A DNA stretch of 10,780 nucleotides from JAYXXU01 sp049301135 (GTDB lineage: Bacteria; Pseudomonadota; Gammaproteobacteria; Pseudomonadales; Moraxellaceae): positions 1-10,780 of the forward strand of contig JBAQKP010000154.1 of NCBI GenBank assembly GCA_049301135.1, read 5' to 3'. Below, piece after piece: positions 6,637-10,780 of the stretch (the stretch's first letter is position 1; each line of letters starts with the position of its first letter). The position numbers and the translations under genes were made by a program. The notes beneath the pieces are model-generated. The model was not told where the DNA came from and searched no databases. It worked only from the letters and a program-made list of their open reading frames with translations.

Positions 6637-7504
6637 GTTACCAGAATATCTGCGCCCTCGTCGCACTGCGACGCATCCGACGGCTCAGCTGGATTGGATG
6701 ACACGTTTGTCGTGGTTTGGCAGTTGGCTGTTGATGCTGCTGGCTCTGGCGTTGTGTGTGGTCGGCGTTTGGCGTTTGGTACACACCATTCGTACCGCGC
6801 CCGCTGCACAAGTGGCTGTGGTCGGTGAGTTGTCAGCGCGCCAGCATGCGGTACTGATGCAGCAGCTTCAGCCGCTGGTGAAGACTGGATATTTTACCGC
6901 TGACTTGACCCAGATTCGCGATGGTGCGCTGTCACAGCCATGGGTCGATCAGGTTACGGTGACGCGACAATGGCCGAATGGGATCGTGGTGCGGGTTATG
7001 CCACGCCATCCAGTCGCCCGTTGGGGCAGTGGTCGCTTGCTGAGTGATCAGGCGGTGGTATTCGTCGAGGTCGAGCCGGTGGATCGGCGCGATTTGCCGT
7101 TGTTACACGGCCCCGCCAGTCAAAGTCAGTTGATGATGCAGCAGTATCAGCAAATCAATCAGTGGTTTTCGCCGTTGGGTTTGCGTTTGCAAGAGTTGCA
7201 TTTGACCGAGCGTATGACATGGTTTATGAAGTTTGATTCGGGATTGCGGGTGATCGTTGATCAAGAGCAAACCCATACCAAGCTTCAGCGTTTAAGTTAC
7301 TTGGCGCAGCAAGGGTTGCAGGATGCTTGGCCACATATTGCGGCGATTGATTTACGCTATCGCAATGGCATGGCGCTCCAGTGGCGGACAGGGCGTGCGC
7401 CCTTGATTCAGGACGGTCGGTTTGTGTTGGCGCAACCACCCGAACTGCCCGTACCTGCTGGATTGGGTGTTACAGCAGTTGCGGTTGACGGTCAGCCCAA
7501 TTGA
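6629..7504 (+). CDS. ftsQ: Cell division protein FtsQ
   Basis: FtsQ is a bitopic inner-membrane protein that links early and late divisome parts through FtsB/FtsL. The 291 residues (E. coli: 276) give a basic cytoplasmic tail, one transmembrane helix at about 29-48 (WFGSWLLMLLALALCVVGVW), a POTRA domain at about 58-130 (PWVDQVTVTRQWPNGIVVRV, RHPVARWG) and a beta domain to about 265 (LTERMTWFMKFDSGLRVIVD). The last 30 residues are Pro/Gly-rich and probably unstructured. ATG 6629 lies within the end of ddl, overlapping by 8 bases and lacking a clear ribosome binding site, which suggests translational coupling. FtsQ diverges quickly, so the call rests on topology and gene position as well as sequence. 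Confidence 0.94.
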   Translation: MAELPEYLRPRRTATHPTAQLDWMTRLSWFGSWLLMLLALALCVVGVWRLVHTIRTAPAAQVAVVGELSARQHAVLMQQLQPLVKTGYFTADLTQIRDGALSQPWVDQVTVTRQWPNGIVVRVMPRHPVARWGSGRLLSDQAVVFVEVEPVDRRDLPLLHGPASQSQLMMQQYQQINQWFSPLGLRLQELHLTERMTWFMKFDSGLRVIVDQEQTHTKLQRLSYLAQQGLQDAWPHIAAIDLRYRNGMALQWRTGRAPLIQDGRFVLAQPPELPVPAGLGVTAVAVDGQPN

Positions 7505-7527
7505 TCAAGAAGGATTTTTTGTTACTC

Positions 7528-7551
7528 ATGAATGTTCGGGATAAAGCATGA
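7528..7551 (+). CDS. Possible 7-codon leader ORF before ftsA
   Basis: ATG 7528 opens a seven-codon frame (MNVRDKA) whose TGA at 7549-7551 overlaps the ftsA ATG (7548-7550) as ATGA. A good AAGAAGGA stands at 7507-7514, but 13 bases separate it from this ATG, longer than usual. If translated, it would couple ftsA initiation to leader termination. It may equally be chance, since ftsA has its own GGGA at 7538-7541. Confidence 0.25.
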   Translation: MNVRDKA

Positions 7552-8819
7552 CGGATTCACTACAGTCAGTTGTCGCTATTGATGTCGGGACGCATAAGAT
7601 TGCAGTGCTGGTGGGTCGCGTGCATGCGCCGGATCGGATCGAAGTCATCGGCATGGCACACGCGCCCAATCGTGGCATGAGCAAAGGCGTGATCAAAAAC
7701 ATGGACAAAGTGGTCGCCGCCATCAAAGAAGCGGTGGCGCAAGCGGAGGACATGGCCGATTGCCGGATTCATACCGCATGGGTCAGTATTCCGAGTCCAG
7801 ATCTGAAAAGCTTTAATGCGTCTGGTCGGACGCCGGTCATGAATGGCACGGTGGGTACGACCGAGATTGTGCGCACACTGGAAATGGCCAAAAGTAGCCA
7901 TTTAATGCCTGATCATTATTTGATCAATGCGGTGCCGCTCGGTGTGGCGATTGATGATCATCCTGATTGGGTGGATCATCCGGTCGGTATGGCCGCTACC
8001 CATATCAATGGCCACTATCATTTGATGATGTTGCCGATCAATACCATGCAAAACCTCGAGCGTGCGATGAAAAGCGCTGGGGTCGGCATTGAGCGGATGA
8101 TTATCTCGAATCTGGCGACGGCGGAAGCCGCATTGCTGCCGGACGAGCGCGAGTACGGCGTGTGTCTGATTGATATTGGCGCGGGAACCACCAATATCGC
8201 GGTGTATTTAGAAGGCCGCTTGATCTTGAGTCATACCTTGCAACGCGGTGGCGAGCATGTGACGCGTGATATTGCCGCAGTGCTCCAAACTACCACTGAG
8301 CAAGCCGAAAACCTGAAGATTCGCCATGGTTGTGTCGATCGTGCCAGCATTAAACCCGATCAAATGATCCACGTACCCGGTGTTGGTGCGTTGCCGGGGT
8401 TAACCGTGAGTCGGCTAGAACTTGCTGACATTGTGATGGCACGTTACGAAGAGTTATTCGAACTAATCCAGCAACAGCTGGAAGACAGTGGTGCGATTAA
8501 CGTGTTGCGGCATGGCGTGGTATTGTCAGGTGATGCCAGTCAAATCGAAGGTATGGTCAGCTTGGCGCGGCGGATGCTGGGTGTGCCTGCACATTTGGCC
8601 AATACACCGAGCGGGATTGAGATCATCGAAGAGCGGCGGGTCGCGTTACGTCGCCAGCTCTACAGCACCGCCAGTGGGTTACTACTGTACAGCCAAAGCG
8701 AACAACAACGCTTGGCCGAAACCAGTGTGGATGATGCGGAACGGCATCAGCCGGTAGTCGATCGCTTGGTACTGAATCCGTGGCGGCGCATGATGGATAA
8801 GTTTCGTCAGTTGATGTGA
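7548..8819 (+). CDS. ftsA: Cell division protein FtsA
   Basis: FtsA is the actin-like protein that tethers FtsZ filaments to the membrane and signals to later divisome proteins. The 423 residues (E. coli: 420) contain phosphate motif 1 (AIDVGTHKIA, D12), the FtsA-specific 1C subdomain at about 80-160, and phosphate motif 2 DIGAGTTN (D209-N216). The adenosine motif LSGDASQIEG contains S327, G328 and D329, where E. coli has LTGGAAQIEG. An amphipathic membrane-targeting helix, NPWRRMMDKFRQLM, closes the protein. GGGA at 7538-7541 is six bases before the ATG. It follows ftsQ by 43 bases. A hairpin with a T-run overlaps its stop codon, so ftsA may end the upstream transcription unit. Confidence 0.97.
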   Translation: MTDSLQSVVAIDVGTHKIAVLVGRVHAPDRIEVIGMAHAPNRGMSKGVIKNMDKVVAAIKEAVAQAEDMADCRIHTAWVSIPSPDLKSFNASGRTPVMNGTVGTTEIVRTLEMAKSSHLMPDHYLINAVPLGVAIDDHPDWVDHPVGMAATHINGHYHLMMLPINTMQNLERAMKSAGVGIERMIISNLATAEAALLPDEREYGVCLIDIGAGTTNIAVYLEGRLILSHTLQRGGEHVTRDIAAVLQTTTEQAENLKIRHGCVDRASIKPDQMIHVPGVGALPGLTVSRLELADIVMARYEELFELIQQQLEDSGAINVLRHGVVLSGDASQIEGMVSLARRMLGVPAHLANTPSGIEIIEERRVALRRQLYSTASGLLLYSQSEQQRLAETSVDDAERHQPVVDRLVLNPWRRMMDKFRQLM

Positions 8820-8843
8820 ATCGTGAGGATTCACAACGTTTTT
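8815..8843 (+). terminator. Terminator-like hairpin at the end of ftsA
   Basis: TGTGAATC (8815-8822) and GATTCACA (8828-8835) form a perfect 8-bp stem with a 5-base loop, followed after three bases by TTTTT (8839-8843). The left arm contains the ftsA stop codon. The stem has only three G-C pairs, so termination would be partial, allowing some read-through into ftsZ. The T-run is on the + strand side only, which fits + strand transcription. Confidence 0.5.
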
Positions 8844-8858
8844 CCAGCATGAATCTGC

Positions 8859-8887
8859 TTGACAGGTCGATGACCTGCCCGCATTCT
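8859..8887 (+). promoter_or_regulatory. ftsZ promoter candidate with overlapping dyad
   Basis: A perfect -35 box, TTGACA (8859-8864), is followed after 17 bp by CATTCT (8882-8887), a weak -10 with three of six matches. The 15-bp perfect dyad CAGGTCGATGACCTG (arms 8863-8868 and 8872-8877) overlaps the -35 box and fills most of the spacer, where a dimeric repressor would block RNA polymerase. It could also fold as a 6-bp hairpin if transcribed from upstream. ftsZ starts 66 bases after the -10. The remainder of the 134-base ftsA-ftsZ gap holds only the ribosome binding site. Confidence 0.4.
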
Positions 8888-8953
8888 CATTCCTTTTAAT
8901 TGATTGGCGCAGCGGCCAAAAGTTTGCCTGTAGCCGGAGTGGAGTTCGAAGAC

Positions 8954-10144
8954 ATGTCTTCTTTTAAGCTAGTCGACACCGATACGCCTGATGATAATGG
9001 ACAGGCACGATTTACTGTATTTGGCGTGGGCGGCGGCGGCGGCAATGCGGTTGAGCATATGGTGCGCTCAGGAATTACTGGCGTAAAATTTATTTGTGCC
9101 AATACCGATAAGCAAGCATTGGATAAAATGTCTGCACCGATTCGCTTGCAACTCGGCACGCAAAGCACACGCGGCCTTGGTGCAGGTGCCAATCCCGACG
9201 TGGGTCGGCAAGCGGCTGAAGAAGAGCGCGAAGCGATTCAAAAAGCACTTGAGGGTGCTGACATGGTGTTTGTTACAGCCGGTATGGGCGGCGGCACGGG
9301 CACCGGCGCAGCGCCTGTGATTGCATCAATTGCCAAAGAAATGGGAATTTTAACCGTCGGTGTAGTGACCACGCCGTTTGGCTTTGAAGGTCGTAAACGC
9401 ACCAAAGCCGCCGAGATGGGTATCAGTGGCTTGGCCTCGTATGTCGATTCTTTGATCATCATTCCGAACCAAAAATTGTTGACGGTCTACCGCAATATTT
9501 CCATGAATGATGCCTTTAAAAAGGCCGATGATGTATTGCTGAACGCGGTGCGTAGTATTTTTGACATGATCGTCAATCACGGTCTGATTAACCTCGACTT
9601 TGCTGACTTGCGTACCGCCATGACCACCAGTGGGTATGCGATGATGGGCATGGGCAGTGCACGGGGCGATGATCGCGCACGACAAGCGGCTGAGATGGCG
9701 ATTCGCAGTCCATTACTCGATAACATTCGTCTGGAAAACGCCAAAGGCATTTTGGTCAACGTCACCAGCTCGGAAGACTTACAACCGTCTGAACTCGATG
9801 CGATTGGTGAAATTATCCAACAAATCGCTGACATGGACGAAGGCGACATCATGTTTGGCACCGTGTTCGACCCTGATGCACGTGATGAGCTACGCGTGAC
9901 CGTGATTGCGACCGGTCTGACCCGCAATACCGATGCAGTCGCCGCTGCGCCGACCAGCACTGCGCGTGCCGCGGTGAGCAGTCAGCATGCTGCACCAGCA
10001 GCCAGCCAGAGTGCCGACGAAGATGACGTACCGGCGATTAACCGCCGTGCTGCACCTGCGGTGGCCAATCCAACCCGACCGACGGCAGACAAGCCTGCAC
10101 CGATCAGTATTCAGGACTTCCTGAAAAACCATCAAAAACGATAA
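8954..10144 (+). CDS. ftsZ: Cell division protein FtsZ (tubulin-like GTPase)
   Basis: FtsZ polymerises with GTP into the Z-ring that recruits and guides the divisome. From ATG 8954 it has 396 residues (E. coli: 383). Visible are the nucleotide loop GVGGGGGNAV (24-33), the tubulin signature GGGTGTG (112-118), and the T7 catalytic loop NLDFAD (213-218). A globular core ends near VIATGL, followed by an Ala/Pro/Thr-rich linker of some 60 residues and a C-terminal peptide PISIQDFLKNHQKR. That peptide binds FtsA and other partners; the usual Ile-Pro is Ile-Gln here. An in-frame TTG at 8900 would add 18 residues without a ribosome binding site. GGAG at 8941-8944 precedes ATG 8954, which also gives the family-like N-terminus. 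Confidence 0.98.
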   Translation: MSSFKLVDTDTPDDNGQARFTVFGVGGGGGNAVEHMVRSGITGVKFICANTDKQALDKMSAPIRLQLGTQSTRGLGAGANPDVGRQAAEEEREAIQKALEGADMVFVTAGMGGGTGTGAAPVIASIAKEMGILTVGVVTTPFGFEGRKRTKAAEMGISGLASYVDSLIIIPNQKLLTVYRNISMNDAFKKADDVLLNAVRSIFDMIVNHGLINLDFADLRTAMTTSGYAMMGMGSARGDDRARQAAEMAIRSPLLDNIRLENAKGILVNVTSSEDLQPSELDAIGEIIQQIADMDEGDIMFGTVFDPDARDELRVTVIATGLTRNTDAVAAAPTSTARAAVSSQHAAPAASQSADEDDVPAINRRAAPAVANPTRPTADKPAPISIQDFLKNHQKR

Positions 10145-10157
10145 CTTAATCACAGAA

Positions 10158-10200
10158 AAGCACACAAAATCCGATGCTGTGTTCGGATTTTGTGTTGCTT
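10158..10200 (+). terminator. Long hairpin after ftsZ
   Basis: CACAAAATCCGA (10163-10174) and TCGGATTTTGTG (10183-10194) form a perfect 12-bp stem with an 8-base loop. The stem extends by AAGCA (10158-10162) with TGCTT (10196-10200), leaving one bulged T. It starts 14 bases after the ftsZ stop. The downstream + strand has no clean T-run, while the minus strand has TTTTC after the stem. It is probably the ftsZ transcript boundary or a 3' stabiliser, but it is not a textbook terminator. Confidence 0.55.
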
Positions 10201-10282
10201 GATGTGTCGACTTCAGATCGCCGCTGTTCGTGATCTCTGAAATCCTGTAGGATGCTGAAGTCTTGAAATATTCTGAAACGAT
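10201..10282 (+). other. Leader region of lpxC
   Basis: TTCAGA (10212-10217) and TCTGAA (10236-10241) form an imperfect long-loop hairpin. TAGGAT at 10248-10253 is a weak -10 candidate without a clear -35. ATGCTGAAG occurs at 10252-10260 and again at 10283-10291, where the second copy is the lpxC start. The first copy opens a four-codon frame (ATG CTG AAG TCT TGA). No strong ribosome binding site precedes the lpxC start. Confidence 0.3.
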
Positions 10283-10780
10283 ATGCTGAAGCAACGCACC
10301 ATCCAACGTCCCATTCGTGCCACGGGTATTGGCTTACATAGCGGCCAAAAAGTCTATTTGAGTTTGCTGCCGCATGTCCCCAATGGCGGAATCGTGTTTC
10401 GTCGTACCGATTTGACGCCTGCGGTCGACATTGCAGCCTCCGCCTTGTTGGTGCAAGAGACCATGATGTCGTCCAATCTGGTACAGGGTGACGTACGGAT
10501 CGGTACAGTTGAGCATCTGATGAGTGCTTTGGCCGGATTGGGTATTGATAACTTAATTGTCGAGGTCAGTGCTCCTGAGATTCCGATCATGGACGGCAGC
10601 GCGGGGCCGTTTATTTATTTGTTACAAGCGGCAGGAATTGCCGAGCAAGCTGCCGCAAAGCAGTTTATTCGGATTTTAAAGCCAGTTGAAGTCCGTGTAG
10701 ATGACAAGCGCGCGGCTTTTTTGCCGTATGAAGGCTTTGCGGTACAGTTCACCATTGATTTTGATCATCCTGCGTTTGAT
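10283..10780 (+). CDS. lpxC: UDP-3-O-acyl-GlcNAc deacetylase LpxC, 5' part
   Basis: LpxC is the zinc enzyme that removes the N-acetyl group from UDP-3-O-acyl-GlcNAc, the committed step of lipid A synthesis. The first 166 codons are present and the gene runs off the window. The N-terminus MLKQRTIQRPIRATGIGLH matches the family. TVEHL at 75-79 carries E77 and zinc ligand H78 (E. coli E78, H79), and it is followed by ALAGLGIDN, the PEIPIMDGSAGPF stretch and TIDFDHPAFD. The remaining zinc ligands lie beyond the edge. ATG 10283 gives the family N-terminus but has only a weak ribosome binding site. Its place after ftsZ is canonical for gammaproteobacteria. In E. coli LpxC is controlled by FtsH proteolysis through its C-terminus, which is not visible here. 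Confidence 0.97.
   Translation, partial: MLKQRTIQRPIRATGIGLHSGQKVYLSLLPHVPNGGIVFRRTDLTPAVDIAASALLVQETMMSSNLVQGDVRIGTVEHLMSALAGLGIDNLIVEVSAPEIPIMDGSAGPFIYLLQAAGIAEQAAAKQFIRILKPVEVRVDDKRAAFLPYEGFAVQFTIDFDHPAFD

Noticed and set aside
8900..8953. TTG start giving an 18-residue longer FtsZ
   Set aside because: No ribosome binding site before the TTG; GGAG precedes ATG 8954, which matches the usual FtsZ N-terminus length.
1..10780. CRISPR array, insertion sequence, tRNA or rRNA gene
   Set aside because: No spaced direct repeats, terminal inverted repeats with a transposase, or recognisable RNA gene sequences were seen; the gaps between genes are all under about 170 bases.

Overview
The window is a chromosomal segment from a gammaproteobacterium. 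Protein wording and gene order point to the order Pseudomonadales, most likely the family Moraxellaceae (Acinetobacter/Psychrobacter/Moraxella relatives), though base composition looks higher in G+C than typical Acinetobacter. That placement comes from remembered family sequences, not a search. All ten genes lie on the + strand, and no mobile element, tRNA, rRNA or CRISPR array is visible.

Left part (1-2896): an rlmA-type 23S rRNA methyltransferase gene, then gshB (glutathione synthetase), then a two-gene arsenic-type unit. In that unit a thioredoxin-type arsenate reductase gene (arsC) overlaps an ArsR repressor gene by an ATGA junction. No arsenite pump gene accompanies the pair in the window.

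Right part (3060-10780): the distal half of the division and cell wall (dcw) cluster in its canonical order murG-murC-ddl-ftsQ-ftsA-ftsZ-lpxC, with lpxC cut by the window edge. MurC adds L-Ala to UDP-MurNAc. Ddl makes the D-Ala-D-Ala dipeptide. MurG converts lipid I to lipid II. FtsQ, FtsA and FtsZ assemble the divisome. LpxC commits UDP-GlcNAc to lipid A synthesis. The cluster is broken at its left end: arsR stands where ftsW normally precedes murG.

Spacing suggests a murG-murC-ddl-ftsQ-ftsA transcription unit with short gaps or overlaps. A hairpin plus T-run overlaps the ftsA stop codon, followed by a promoter-like TTGACA and a perfect 15-bp dyad before ftsZ, so ftsZ probably has its own transcription control. 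A long hairpin separates ftsZ from lpxC. Several longest-possible reading frames overstate the N-terminus; downstream starts with ribosome binding sites or family-like N-termini are preferred for rlmA, gshB, arsC, arsR, murC, ddl and ftsZ.

I did not find an undescribed multi-gene system here. The points worth a second look are the orphan arsC-arsR pair, the control elements around ftsZ, a short leader ORF before ftsA, a variant adenosine motif in FtsA and a variant C-terminal peptide in FtsZ.
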